From: CAYNHZ01 sp964397445
Lineage (GTDB): Bacteria > Bacteroidota > Bacteroidia > Bacteroidales > UBA932
Length of the DNA stretch: 64,000 nt
Direction of reading: 5' to 3'
Assembly: GCA_964397445.1 (NCBI GenBank)
Contig: CAYNHZ010000006.1
Span: 1 to 64,000, forward strand
A program made the translations under genes and the position numbers. Under the pieces are notes generated by a model. The model saw nothing but the letters and a program-made list of their open reading frames with translations. It was not told the DNA's origin and searched no databases. This document shows, piece by piece, positions 26,426 through 35,166 of this stretch (position 1 is the first letter of the stretch; each line of letters begins with the position of its first letter).

Positions 26426-27452
26426 TTCTAACCTCAAAAATAGTATTACAGTCGTTATAGCTGCATATAACTCAGAGAAATATATTGAGGAATGTCTCAA
26501 TTCGCTTTCAATCCAGACAGATCCCGATTTTGAGGTTATTATAATTGATGACGGGAGTAAAGACAACACCAAATCAATCTGCAATAAATTTATTTCCAAC
26601 GATATTAGATTCAAATATTTCTTCAAGCCCAACAGCGGGGTAAGTAGTGCCAGAAATCTCGGAATCGAGAAATCTCAAAGTGAATGGATCTTATTTTTAG
26701 ATAGTGACGACTATGTCTCACAAAACTTTATACTAAATCATAGAAAGAATATTGAGAGAGCTGAGAGGGGAGATATTATATTTTGCGGCTTTTATCGGGT
26801 AGATTCAACCGGAAAACTGATCTCAACCTCAAAGGGGGACAAACACCATTTTGGATTGGATGAAAAAGGGGAGGCAATAGAATACCTCCACATAAAAAAT
26901 GATCTACTTGGGTATATCTGTTCAAAAATATTTAATCTTGAGACAATAAAATTGTTTAATATCAGGTTTAACAGTGACATATCTCTATCTGAAGATCTAT
27001 GTTTCACCTTAGACTATATTAAAGTTTGTAAAGACATATATACCACAGAGATGTGTGAATATTACTATAGAACAGACAATAGTTCAAGCCTTACCAAGAA
27101 GAAACACGATTATAATTCGGTTAAAAAAGCTATAAATATCTCTAAAGAGCTATTTTACTCCATTTGCAAGAATTCCGATTGTTGGAAAGAGGTAAATCTA
27201 AAAATTACAGATTCAATGTTTTGTAATCTCGTATCACTAATAGAGAACCACTCTACTAAATACACAAAAGAATTTATTATCAAAGAGATAGACGATTATA
27301 AAAAAAATGATTGTGTCTGGAAAGTTCATTTTTCCAGTGCTATGTACAGATTTATAAATATGTATATCTTAACACACCCTGCAACACTTTCATTTTTCTT
27401 TTTGAAACAATATTTTAGAATAAAAGGGATAAAAAATGGGAAATTGGAATAA
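26418..27452 (+). CDS. Glycosyltransferase family 2
   Basis: A 344-aa GT-A enzyme with the common GT2 start TVVIAAYNSEKYIEECLNSL, the IIDDGSKDNTKSI nucleotide site, SSARNLGIEKS and the metal-binding LDSDDYV. The C-terminal third is predicted mostly helical (IKEIDDYKKNDC) and may bind acceptor or membrane. Sugar specificity cannot be assigned. It lies between two other transferases with overlaps on both sides (8 nt and 17 nt). Confidence 0.88.
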   Translation: MNSSNLKNSITVVIAAYNSEKYIEECLNSLSIQTDPDFEVIIIDDGSKDNTKSICNKFISNDIRFKYFFKPNSGVSSARNLGIEKSQSEWILFLDSDDYVSQNFILNHRKNIERAERGDIIFCGFYRVDSTGKLISTSKGDKHHFGLDEKGEAIEYLHIKNDLLGYICSKIFNLETIKLFNIRFNSDISLSEDLCFTLDYIKVCKDIYTTEMCEYYYRTDNSSSLTKKKHDYNSVKKAINISKELFYSICKNSDCWKEVNLKITDSMFCNLVSLIENHSTKYTKEFIIKEIDDYKKNDCVWKVHFSSAMYRFINMYILTHPATLSFFFLKQYFRIKGIKNGKLE

Positions 27453-28293
27453 CAAGTATGTGGAATTTTTTGAAAAAAATCCTTTTCCTTTAAATATGGA
27501 AATTATAAATGGGATAAAAGAAAATCTTGATAAAAAAAGATGCGACAATCCCTTAGCGTCAATTGTTATGATTGCCCACAACGAAGAGAATAGAATTTTA
27601 TCCTCACTATGGTCTCTTTCAGATAATGTTGTGGATTTTCCAATTGAAATAATAGTGATAGATAATAATTCCACTGATAAAACTACGCAAATTCTTGACA
27701 CTCTTGAGATTAATTGGCACGAGGAGCAAAGAAAAGGGCCTGGATTCGCCCGTCAGGCAGGGCTTGATATTGCAAAAGGAAAATTATATCTATGTATAGA
27801 TTCAGATACGATATATCCCCCTCAATACATCAATACCCATATAAAAGCTCTTCTTAGAGAAGGTGTTGTCTGTGCTTCAAGCACTTATGGATTTATTAGA
27901 GATGGTAAATATTCAGGTATCAAACTTTGGTGCTATGAAAAATTGAGAGACCTTTACAACTTGATTCAATCTGTAAACAGACCTGAACTTTGTGTTAGAG
28001 GGGCAGTATTCTCCTTTAACATTGAATATGGGAAAAAAATAGGGTTTAAAACCAATATTTTAAGGGGAGAGGATGGAAGTCTTGCTTTTGAATTGATGAA
28101 AAATTATGGAAAATACGTTTATATTAGATCGAGTAAAGGGAGAGCTATGACAAGTAGCTCATATTTTGATTCAAAAGGCTCTTTTTCAAAAGGGGTTATG
28201 GTTCAAATCAAAAAGGGCATTAGGAGTATCCCCTCACTATTCCTCAAAAAGAGATCGTACGACGATGATAAATCAAATATTATAAATTCTTAA
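27436..28293 (+). CDS. Glycosyltransferase family 2
   Basis: A 285-aa GT2 enzyme. About 40 residues precede the catalytic domain, which begins ASIVMIAHNEENRIL and carries IIVIDNNSTDKT, GPGFARQAGLDIAKG and the metal site CIDSDTIYP. The last 60 residues are basic and Ser-rich (SSKGRAMTSSSYF). Donor unknown. The ATG at 27436 overlaps the preceding gene by 17 nt and is followed by a 10-nt gap to the next transferase. Confidence 0.85.
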   Translation: MGNWNNKYVEFFEKNPFPLNMEIINGIKENLDKKRCDNPLASIVMIAHNEENRILSSLWSLSDNVVDFPIEIIVIDNNSTDKTTQILDTLEINWHEEQRKGPGFARQAGLDIAKGKLYLCIDSDTIYPPQYINTHIKALLREGVVCASSTYGFIRDGKYSGIKLWCYEKLRDLYNLIQSVNRPELCVRGAVFSFNIEYGKKIGFKTNILRGEDGSLAFELMKNYGKYVYIRSSKGRAMTSSSYFDSKGSFSKGVMVQIKKGIRSIPSLFLKKRSYDDDKSNIINS

Positions 28294-28303
28294 CAAAAAA
28301 TAT

Positions 28304-29530
28304 ATGAATTTAATAGAATATATATTTTGGATCTTCGCATTTATAGTTTTTTATACCTATATCGGATACGGACTCCTCATCTACCCATTGGTAAAAATCA
28401 AGGAGCTCAAGAAAACAACTAAGAAGAGATATGATAAGGCACCTCAAAATAGGGAACTTCCAAGAGTTTCACTAGTTATAGCTGCTTATAATGAAGAGGA
28501 TATCATAGAACAAAAAATGGCAAACAATTACTCTTTGGACTATCCATCCGAATTATTTGAAATTGTTTGGGTAAGTGATGGCTCAACAGATAATACAAAC
28601 TCACTGATAAAAAGATACGCTGAACAAGCAGATAAACTCCCTAAAACCTCATTATATTTTCAACCTCAGAGGATGGGAAAAACAGCTGCTATCAATAGGG
28701 TTATGGGGTGTGTCTCTACCCCTATTGTTGTCTTTACTGATGCAAATACAATGCTCAATAAAGAGGCTATTTATCAAATAATCAAAGAGTTCTACAACCC
28801 AGAAGTTGGATGTGTGGCTGGCGAAAAAAGGGTAATATCCAAGACTTATGATGGTGCAGTCTCCTCTGAAGGTCTATATTGGAAATATGAATCTTTTCTA
28901 AAAGAGATGGATTGGAGATTGAACACCGCGGTAGGTGCTGCAGGTGAGTTATATGCAATAAGAAGAGAGTTATTTGAAGAGTTACCCAACGACACCCTAC
29001 TCGATGACTTTATGCTTTCAATGAAAATAGCTCAAAGGGGCTATAAAATAGCCTATTGTCCCCAAGCCTATGCAGAAGAATCGGGTTCAATGGATATGAA
29101 AGAAGAGGAGAAAAGGAAAGTGCGAATTGCTGCAGGGGGAATACAGTCTATATTAAGGCTCCTGCCATTGCTCAATCCGTTTAAATACAAAATGTTACAA
29201 TTCCAATATCTCTCCCATCGAGTCCTTAGATGGAGTCTGACCCCTATTCTCCTATTCTCCCTTTTACCTTTAAATATAATACTTGCTTTCGGTTCGAATC
29301 ATAGCACTTTATATATTACCATATTAATCCTCCACCTGTTATTCTATATATCAGGGGGTATTGGTAAATATTTTGCAGAGAGAAGTATAAAAGTAAAAAT
29401 ACTCTATGTACCTTACTACTTTTTATTTATGAATATTAGCGTATTAAGGGGGTTTGGATACCTTTATAAGAGGAATAGATCTATAGTAAAAACAAATGGA
29501 ATCTGGGAAAAATCTAAAAGAAAACAATGA
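28304..29530 (+). CDS. Membrane-bound glycosyltransferase family 2
   Basis: A 408-aa membrane GT2 similar in layout to the PgaC/IcaA and cellulose-synthase-like branch: one N-terminal helix (residues 6-28), catalytic domain with VIAAYNEEDIIEQKM, VWVSDGSTDNT, the TDANTML metal site and LLDDFMLSMKIAQRG, then about three C-terminal helices (310-385). The place where QxxRW is expected reads EEKRKVRIAAGG, so the processive motif is absent. It overlaps the next gene by 4 nt. Confidence 0.85.
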   Translation: MNLIEYIFWIFAFIVFYTYIGYGLLIYPLVKIKELKKTTKKRYDKAPQNRELPRVSLVIAAYNEEDIIEQKMANNYSLDYPSELFEIVWVSDGSTDNTNSLIKRYAEQADKLPKTSLYFQPQRMGKTAAINRVMGCVSTPIVVFTDANTMLNKEAIYQIIKEFYNPEVGCVAGEKRVISKTYDGAVSSEGLYWKYESFLKEMDWRLNTAVGAAGELYAIRRELFEELPNDTLLDDFMLSMKIAQRGYKIAYCPQAYAEESGSMDMKEEEKRKVRIAAGGIQSILRLLPLLNPFKYKMLQFQYLSHRVLRWSLTPILLFSLLPLNIILAFGSNHSTLYITILILHLLFYISGGIGKYFAERSIKVKILYVPYYFLFMNISVLRGFGYLYKRNRSIVKTNGIWEKSKRKQ

Positions 29531-30522
29531 GAAAAAGTGACATAATATTAGTAATGATCAGCCTGTTACTCATCATTATTTCGATTATAAATGTGGTATT
29601 TGTAACTCCATTAACCACATTTTCAATTATAATTCTTCTATTGGATTTACTAACCTCAATCTATTGGATTTGTAGAAGAAATCTTATCTCTATAGTTATG
29701 GGTGCGGCTACATTAAGCCAGCTTTTTTTCCTCCCTGCAATATTTAATGTTAACTTTATTAATATCCCTTACGAAACTGAATCTTCAATAAAAGTGGCAA
29801 CATATAATGTACATAATTTTAGCCACAACAAAGATATTAATAACAAAGAATCTATTATCTCTGTATTAGAAAAAGAGGATATTGATATAGTTTGCTTTCA
29901 AGAATATACAGAAATCAATGGAATTGAGGACAGCGTTTTCCGCAAAGATTTTGAAAAGATTTACAAGTACAATATTGTCCAAGATGAGGATATGCCAAAC
30001 ACACCGAGACTTGCCATATTTAGCAAATTTCCGATACAAAATGAAAATAAATTATTGTTCAAAAATGGAATAAATAGTGCTATGTACGCTGATATAGAGA
30101 TCAATGGCAAAATTGTACGAGTGATTAATTGTCACCTCCAAACGACCGGGGTATCACAAAATAATAAATACGGAGAGAAAACAATGCTTGTTTATGCGTA
30201 TAAGAATTCAAAAATAAGAAAACAGCAATCAAAATATTTGTCAAATCTCATAGATTCAAATCAATACCCTATAATACTTGGGGGTGATTTTAACGATCTT
30301 CCATTTTCTTATAGTTACAGGGTTATAAATAGAAAATTAAGTGATGGCTATAAACAGTGTGGAATAGGGAAAGCCACAACATACAATAGCGGTTTCAAAA
30401 AATTATTGAGAATTGATTATATCTTTAACTCGAAAGAGCTAAACTGCACCCGTTATTACACACCAAACTACACCTTCAGCGATCACAATATTGTTATTTC
30501 AGTATTGGAATATAAAAACTAA
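29527..30522 (+). CDS. Membrane-anchored EEP-family phosphatase/nuclease
   Basis: A 331-aa protein with two to three N-terminal hydrophobic helices (to about residue 80) and an endonuclease/exonuclease/phosphatase fold. Catalytic landmarks: ATYNVHNF, CFQEY with the metal-binding Glu, VINCHLQT, GGDFNDLPFS, RIDYIF and the terminal SDHNIV. Members cleave DNA, RNA, phospholipid or inositol phosphates, so the substrate is unknown; the active domain probably faces the periplasm. It is the last gene of the operon (4-nt overlap with the preceding transferase) and converges, with a 29-nt overlap, on the kinase gene. Its presence in a polysaccharide operon is unusual. Confidence 0.85.
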   Translation: MRKSDIILVMISLLLIIISIINVVFVTPLTTFSIIILLLDLLTSIYWICRRNLISIVMGAATLSQLFFLPAIFNVNFINIPYETESSIKVATYNVHNFSHNKDINNKESIISVLEKEDIDIVCFQEYTEINGIEDSVFRKDFEKIYKYNIVQDEDMPNTPRLAIFSKFPIQNENKLLFKNGINSAMYADIEINGKIVRVINCHLQTTGVSQNNKYGEKTMLVYAYKNSKIRKQQSKYLSNLIDSNQYPIILGGDFNDLPFSYSYRVINRKLSDGYKQCGIGKATTYNSGFKKLLRIDYIFNSKELNCTRYYTPNYTFSDHNIVISVLEYKN

Positions 30523-31618
30523 ATGTAGATCCTTCACCAACAACAGAGTGGACGGATAATGTTCCTCCATTGCGAATAATAAATTCACGAGTTAGCATAA
30601 GACCTAAACCCGATCCGCTCTCATTATTTGTCCCTACACTTGTAAAATCGACCTTACCCGATTCTATCTTTTCAATACTCGATCTATCCATCCCCTTTCC
30701 TTGATCTATAATATTAAATAACACATTATCACCTCTGTTAATAGCCTCAAGGATAATATTAGAACCTTTTTCACTAAACTTGATAGCATTAGATAATATA
30801 TTTCTAAAAACAGTTTTTATCATATCTATATCCACCTCAACAGATATTTTTTCATTAAAAAGTTTAGTTATTATTGTTATCCCCTTATTATAGGCGCCCC
30901 CTTTTAAAATCTCTATAGAACTCTCTACCAACTCAGTAACCTCAATTTTCTGAGGGACATATCTTAGCATATTGTTTTGACTCTTTGTCCATTTCAATAG
31001 ATTGTCAAAAAGGTTGAAAGCATCTTCAGAGATAGAGTTAGCAGTAGAGATCATATCTTTTAAATCTTCATCAATATCAAAAGAGGAGATTTTAGTTGAG
31101 ACATAATTGAGTATCATTTTAAGGGTAGCAAGGGGCGACCTCAAATCGTGAGCTATAACAGAGTACAACTTATCTCGGGAGGAGATGGTAGCAGATAGCT
31201 CCTTAGCCTGCTTTAGAATTAGCCTTTTAGAGGCAATTATTGAGAGTTGGAAACGGATTCTCATTAAAAGAACCTCGTTATTAAATGGTTTGGAAACAAA
31301 ATCATTAGCTCCGGCCTCAAATCCTATAACAATATCTTCACTATCGTTTAGTGCTGTGAGCAATATTATCGGGAGATCGTCAAGTTTCATTTTTTCCCGT
31401 ATATGCCGACATAAATCATAACCATTTATCTCAGGCATCATAACATCAACGAGGGCAAGATCTGGGGCCTTTTTCTCAATTATTTCAATAGCCTCCCTAC
31501 CATTTGATGCAGTCACAATATTAAAATGATGACGAGTCAAAATAGCTTTTAGCAACAAGACATTAGATGGAATATCATCAACAACTAATATCTCATAATC
31601 TGAGGGATCTATATTCAT
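30494..31618 (-). CDS. Hybrid response regulator/histidine kinase (REC-HisKA-HATPase)
   Basis: A soluble 374-aa signalling protein with no sensor or membrane segment. A complete receiver comes first (D14/D15, phospho-acceptor D58 in VDVMMPEING, T88, K110 in KPF), then a coiled linker, HisKA with H157 in AHDLRSPL, and an HATPase domain (N box LSNAIKF, G boxes DQGKGMD and GSGLGLML). Such receiver-first kinases take phosphate from another kinase and modulate their own output. The start overlaps the end of the UDP-glucuronate decarboxylase gene by 4 nt, tying it to precursor synthesis. The CheY-like protein at 14088 is a plausible but unproven partner. Confidence 0.9.
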   Translation of the reverse strand: MNIDPSDYEILVVDDIPSNVLLLKAILTRHHFNIVTASNGREAIEIIEKKAPDLALVDVMMPEINGYDLCRHIREKMKLDDLPIILLTALNDSEDIVIGFEAGANDFVSKPFNNEVLLMRIRFQLSIIASKRLILKQAKELSATISSRDKLYSVIAHDLRSPLATLKMILNYVSTKISSFDIDEDLKDMISTANSISEDAFNLFDNLLKWTKSQNNMLRYVPQKIEVTELVESSIEILKGGAYNKGITIITKLFNEKISVEVDIDMIKTVFRNILSNAIKFSEKGSNIILEAINRGDNVLFNIIDQGKGMDRSSIEKIESGKVDFTSVGTNNESGSGLGLMLTREFIIRNGGTLSVHSVVGEGSTFSFYIPILK

Positions 31619-32547
31619 ATCTTTAGTTTGAAATAATTAATCGTTTTCATAAGCCCCTCTTCAATAGAGATCTTCGGATACCAATTAAATCGTTCTTGAG
31701 CAAGAGTAATATCGGGTTTTCTCTTTTTAGGATCATCACTTGGAAGAGATTTGTATATTATTTTCGACTTTGAATTTGTCATCTTAATAATCATCTCTGC
31801 TATCTCTGTTATCGTCAACTCATTTGGATTACCAACATTGAGTGGGCCTATGAAAGAAGAAGGAGAGTTCATCATTAAAATCATAATATCTAATAAATCA
31901 TCAACATACATAAAACTTCGTGTCTGTAAACCATCACCATAAACGGTAATATCTACATTCCTAAGAGCTTGCAAAATAAAATTAGAAATTACTCTTCCAT
32001 CATTCAGTTGCATATTAGGACCGTAAGTATTAAAAATTCTTATGAGTTTGATTTTTGTTTCAGCTTGTCTATGGAAGTCCATAAACAGAGTTTCTGCACA
32101 TCTTTTCCCTTCATCATAGCAAGAGCGGATCCCCACAGGGTTGACATTTCCCCAATAATCTTCTGTTTGGGGATGAACAAAAGGATCACCATAAACTTCA
32201 CTTGTAGAGGATTGAAGAATGGTCGCATCTACTTTAGTGGCAAGTTCCAACATATTGATAGCTCCCATAACAGATGTTTTAACTGTCTTTATAGGGTTGT
32301 ATTGATAATGAATAGGTGATGCCGGGCAGGCTAAATTATATATATAATCGACCTCTAAGTGATAGGGTTCTGTTATATCGTGACGAACGACCTCAAATAA
32401 TGGACTCTTCATCAAATCCAAGACATTCTCAGTACTACCGGTAAAGAAATTATCTAAGCAGACTACATAATGACCCTGTTGAATAAGCCGCCTGCATAAA
32501 TGAGATCCGATAAAACCGGCTCCCCCTGTAACAAGAAATTTCTTCAT
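31615..32547 (-). CDS. uxs: UDP-glucuronic acid decarboxylase (UDP-xylose synthase)
   Basis: Short-chain dehydrogenase-type enzyme (310 aa) converting UDP-glucuronate to UDP-xylose with bound NAD. The Rossmann motif TGGAGFIGSH is at 7-16; the catalytic pair is Y144 and K148 in CYDEGKR, a sequence that separates UXS from dTDP-glucose dehydratases and GalE. SSTSEVYGDP carries the active-site Thr/Ser and Glu. It lies 67 nt downstream of UDP-glucose dehydrogenase in the same direction, so the two steps UDP-Glc to UDP-GlcA to UDP-Xyl are encoded together. Confidence 0.92.
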   Translation of the reverse strand: MKKFLVTGGAGFIGSHLCRRLIQQGHYVVCLDNFFTGSTENVLDLMKSPLFEVVRHDITEPYHLEVDYIYNLACPASPIHYQYNPIKTVKTSVMGAINMLELATKVDATILQSSTSEVYGDPFVHPQTEDYWGNVNPVGIRSCYDEGKRCAETLFMDFHRQAETKIKLIRIFNTYGPNMQLNDGRVISNFILQALRNVDITVYGDGLQTRSFMYVDDLLDIMILMMNSPSSFIGPLNVGNPNELTITEIAEMIIKMTNSKSKIIYKSLPSDDPKKRKPDITLAQERFNWYPKISIEEGLMKTINYFKLKI

Positions 32548-32601
32548 AGATTAACAGCGGATAATCTAAATTTATCCATTTTTTATTCTTTCAATAGAGT
32601 G

Positions 32602-32609
32602 CAAATATA
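32602..32609 (-). promoter_or_regulatory. -7-like element upstream of uxs
   Basis: Complement reads TATATTTG, an exact TAnnTTTG, 54 nt before the uxs start in the only sizeable gap of this gene pair. It would allow uxs and the kinase to be transcribed separately from ugd. No -33 TTG is seen. Confidence 0.4.
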
Positions 32610-32614
32610 ATAAA

Positions 32615-33943
32615 TTAAACTAATTTATCATTTCTTCCCACACTATAATATCTGAAACCCCCATCAACTACCTCCCTATAGTCATATATATTTCTTCCAT
32701 CAACAATAATATTATCCTTCATAATCCCCTTTAATCTTTTAAAATCAAGGATTCTAAATTGTTTCCATTCTGTCAGTAAAGCTACAGCATCTGCCTCATT
32801 TGCAGCATCATAAATATCCTTACAATATTCGATACGATCACCCATTACCCCCCTGACAGCCTCGTTTGAGATGGGATCAAATACTCTGATCTTTGCAAAA
32901 TCTTGTAGTAAAAGGGAGATTGTCACAAGTGAAGGAGCCTCTCTTATATCGTCTGTTCCCGGCTTGAAGGACAAACCCCAGATTGCAATTACTTTATCTT
33001 TGAGTTGTCCATTAAGGGCAAGTTTAAGTTTTTTATATACAATCTCTTTTTGGATATTATTGACCTCCTCTACCGATTTAATGATCTTCATCTCATATCC
33101 ATTTTCAGCAGCTGTACTGATCAAAGCCTTAACATCTTTGGGAAAACAAGAACCTCCATAACCGCAACCTGGATATAAAAACTTTGCCCCTATCCTCGTA
33201 TCTGAGGCTATTCCAGATCTTACACTATTAACATCAGCACCTGTAAGTTCACACAATGTAGCCACTTCGTTAATAAAACTTATTCTTGTAGCCAACATAG
33301 CATTAGCTACATATTTTGTCATCTCTGATGAGAGAATATCCATAAAAATCACACGATAATTATTCAAAAGGAAAGGTCTGTAAAGTGATGACATCAATGC
33401 CCTTGCCTCTTCGGTCTCAACACCAATCACGACCCTATCTGGCGTCATAAAATCCTTAATAGCAACCCCCTCTTTTAAAAACTCAGGATTTGAAGCAATA
33501 TCAAATGGAATATTTTCGCCCCGCTTTCTAAGCTCTTTTAAAACAGCCTCTTTAACTTTATAAGATGTACCTACAGGTACTGTACTTTTAGTAACTAATA
33601 GGGTAAACTTATTGACATACCGTCCAAAAGTCGAGGCAACTTCCAAAACATATTCCAAGTCTGCTCCTCCGTCACTCCCCTGCGGAGTACCAACAGCAAT
33701 AAATACTATCTCCACATTATCAAGACAATCCTTCAGACTTGTTGTAAAATGGAGCCTTCCATCCGACACATTCTTATCGACAATTCCCTGTAACCCCTCT
33801 TCATAAATTGGAAGGATACCCATTTTAAGATTAAATATTTTATCTTCATCGATATCTACACACCACACATTTGCTCCCATTTCTGCGAAACAAGACCCAG
33901 AAACAAGACCTACATATCCAGTTCCGACAACAGCAATATTCAT
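32615..33943 (-). CDS. ugd: UDP-glucose 6-dehydrogenase
   Basis: Oxidises UDP-glucose to UDP-glucuronate with two NAD+ (442 aa, standard length). N-terminal Rossmann motif VVGTGYVGLVSG, substrate domain with SNPEFLKEG, catalytic C266 in GGSCFPKD, and a second nucleotide-binding domain (IWGLSFKPGTDDIREAP). It supplies UDP-GlcA to the downstream decarboxylase and perhaps directly to the polysaccharide. It is the last chromosomal gene before the island: a 15-bp tmRNA-end copy starts 21 nt upstream of its ATG, so its native promoter may have been displaced or replaced. Confidence 0.96.
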   Translation of the reverse strand: MNIAVVGTGYVGLVSGSCFAEMGANVWCVDIDEDKIFNLKMGILPIYEEGLQGIVDKNVSDGRLHFTTSLKDCLDNVEIVFIAVGTPQGSDGGADLEYVLEVASTFGRYVNKFTLLVTKSTVPVGTSYKVKEAVLKELRKRGENIPFDIASNPEFLKEGVAIKDFMTPDRVVIGVETEEARALMSSLYRPFLLNNYRVIFMDILSSEMTKYVANAMLATRISFINEVATLCELTGADVNSVRSGIASDTRIGAKFLYPGCGYGGSCFPKDVKALISTAAENGYEMKIIKSVEEVNNIQKEIVYKKLKLALNGQLKDKVIAIWGLSFKPGTDDIREAPSLVTISLLLQDFAKIRVFDPISNEAVRGVMGDRIEYCKDIYDAANEADAVALLTEWKQFRILDFKRLKGIMKDNIIVDGRNIYDYREVVDGGFRYYSVGRNDKLV

Positions 33944-33963
33944 ATAATCTTAAAATTAAATTT

Positions 33964-33978
33964 GTGGAGATGGGCGGA
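33964..33978 (+). repeat. Distal att-type copy of the tmRNA 3' end
   Basis: GTGGAGATGGGCGGA is identical over 15 bp to the mature tmRNA 3' end region at 37569-37583 and in the same orientation. Similarity stops abruptly after it. This is what remains of a target site after integration into the tRNA-like end of ssrA. Confidence 0.7.
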
Positions 33979-34083
33979 GCGACTCCGCTTCTTCTCCGAA
34001 TTTACACTCCGTTAATATTCAATATATTATAATTTCACTTCTTATTCAAAAATCTTAATTTTCTGCCGCTACTTGTCGCGTTT

Positions 34084-34102
34084 CTGTCCCGATTTTGTCC
34101 CG
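34084..34102 (+). repeat. Left paired TGTCCCG repeats
   Basis: CTGTCCCG at 34084-34091 and TTGTCCCG at 34095-34102, about 105 bp inside the left att copy. The same octamer pair occurs at the right end in the same orientation. Paired repeats near both ends are typical of arm-type binding sites for tyrosine integrases, and similar TGTCCCG pairs, as I recall, accompany Bacteroidetes integrases. Confidence 0.5.
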
Positions 34103-34107
34103 GCACA

Positions 34108-34476
34108 TTATTCTTTTTCATCTTTTAATCTCTCTAATTGGTGCAATTTATCCTCATCACCAAAAGTTTCGTTTCTGATTTTCGCACGAATAGCTTTGAC
34201 CTGCTGTTCTGTGTAATCCTTCATACAACCATTCTGTCTATACCAGGCATCAATGATATCATAATCGTATGCATCGAGGAATAAATTCAACTCCTCGTCA
34301 GTGCATCCTGGCTCAACAGTTATTATCTTAAGTTGTACTGTATCATTATCGACCTCTTCATCATTTGATGGTTGAATACCCTCTTTTTTTGCTTTTTTGC
34401 GATCCCACCAATTTAGTAACTGCCATATTATTAATATAGCTGCAATCTCTATTATATATCTCCAGGTATCACTCAT
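34108..34476 (-). CDS. Small membrane-anchored protein of unknown function
   Basis: A 122-aa protein with one N-terminal hydrophobic helix (residues 8-24, IIEIAAILIIWQLLNWW), a basic stop-transfer (DRKKAKK) and a mostly acidic cytoplasmic tail. The tail includes a compact helical segment (ELNLFLDAYDYDIIDAWYRQ) and two cysteines (C58, C84). I do not recognise a family. It reads leftward, toward ugd, at the left end of the island. No obvious promoter is visible; the ATG at 34476 is the only sensible start. Confidence 0.6.
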   Translation of the reverse strand: MSDTWRYIIEIAAILIIWQLLNWWDRKKAKKEGIQPSNDEEVDNDTVQLKIITVEPGCTDEELNLFLDAYDYDIIDAWYRQNGCMKDYTEQQVKAIRAKIRNETFGDEDKLHQLERLKDEKE

Positions 34477-34509
34477 AGTGTTTTTATTTTAACTCTATTT
34501 CAGTATTTA

Positions 34510-34587
34510 TCATTTATTAGATTGTTCAATAATACCTATAAGCCGGTTAATCTGCGCATCTTTCTCTTTGACAATATCTCTAAAAGC
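34510..34587 (-). pseudogene. C-terminal stump of a phage-type repressor
   Basis: Minus-strand reading gives 25 residues, AFRDIVKEKDAQINRLIGII then EQSNK and a stop, preceded in frame by a stop codon. A coiled-coil tail of the form KEKDxQINRLxxIIE is typical of the end of HTH-XRE/peptidase-S24-type phage repressors in Bacteroidetes. The DNA-binding part and linker are missing, although a promoter/operator-like region remains immediately upstream. An internal deletion explains this best. The assignment is from pattern memory. Confidence 0.4.
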
Positions 34588-34596
34588 TCATCTCGT

Positions 34597-34620
34597 TATC
34601 ACAATAATGATACAAAAATA
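34597..34620 (-). promoter_or_regulatory. Operator-like palindrome next to a -7 element
   Basis: TATCA-N6-TGATA (34597-34612) is a perfect 5-bp inverted repeat. It abuts CAAAAATA (34613-34620), whose complement TATTTTTG is an exact -7 element reading toward the repressor stump. The predicted transcription start falls inside the palindrome. The arrangement resembles an autoregulated phage repressor promoter facing the early gene at 34659. Confidence 0.4.
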
Positions 34621-34658
34621 ACACTTTTTTAATCGGTAAATATACTAAAAATTAAGTA

Positions 34659-34820
34659 ATGGTAAAATATGGAGACTGCATAAAGGTGGCAAAGAAGACG
34701 GGAGTACCCATTTCGTATGTAAGAATGATTAATCATCGCCGGATGACCGGGAAACATAATTTCTATTCGGATAAGTCTAAACGTGTAATTAAGGCTTTAG
34801 AAAGGCTCGATAAAGAATAA
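34659..34820 (+). CDS. 53-aa putative DNA-binding protein
   Basis: Complete 53-codon frame beginning MVKYGDCIKVAKKTGVPISY. The segment CIKVAKKTGVPISYVRMINH has the helix-turn-helix look of small phage Cro/excisionase-like proteins: an alpha helix, the G turn, then a recognition helix followed by basic residues. The protein is rich in Lys and Arg (RRMTGKHNFYSDKSKRV). It starts 39 nt from the -7 element of the divergent repressor stump, the classic place of an early phage gene. No family is recognised with certainty. Confidence 0.5.
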   Translation: MVKYGDCIKVAKKTGVPISYVRMINHRRMTGKHNFYSDKSKRVIKALERLDKE

Positions 34821-35166
34821 CATCATATAGGGGCGGGGGCAAATTAGAATTGGTTTCAAAGGGGCAGAATCGCCTCAGGGATGGTATCCTTTTTCCAAGA
34901 TTGGTATGTGTGGTGGTGGGGTATATCCGCCAGGCTGTAGCCCAATATTCAATAGATGATCTGCAGGGATGTAATGCCAACGCCATCCGTGCCCGTCAAT
35001 ATATGCTCAAGAATCAAAGTTTTTTCCCCACTTTTATGAACTCCGATGAGGCAAAATCAATGTCTAAGGAATATAATAGCAACGCAATACAAGATTTACT
35101 CGGTGCAGCGGAGTAGAGAAGAATATCTGATGTTTCTGTTTCTGCGTCTGTCTGGTCTTCGTCATT
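34821..35166 (+). pseudogene. Decayed island segment with an orphan reading-frame fragment
   Basis: No convincing start codon or full gene. An open frame runs from about 34814 to a stop at 35116. Its second half (SIDDLQGCNANAIRARQYML, then EAKSMSKEYNSNAIQDLLG) looks like real protein, while its first half does not. A downstream remnant of a phage or island gene whose 5' part was deleted is likely. I do not recognise its family. The DNA is more G-rich than its neighbours. Confidence 0.3.
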
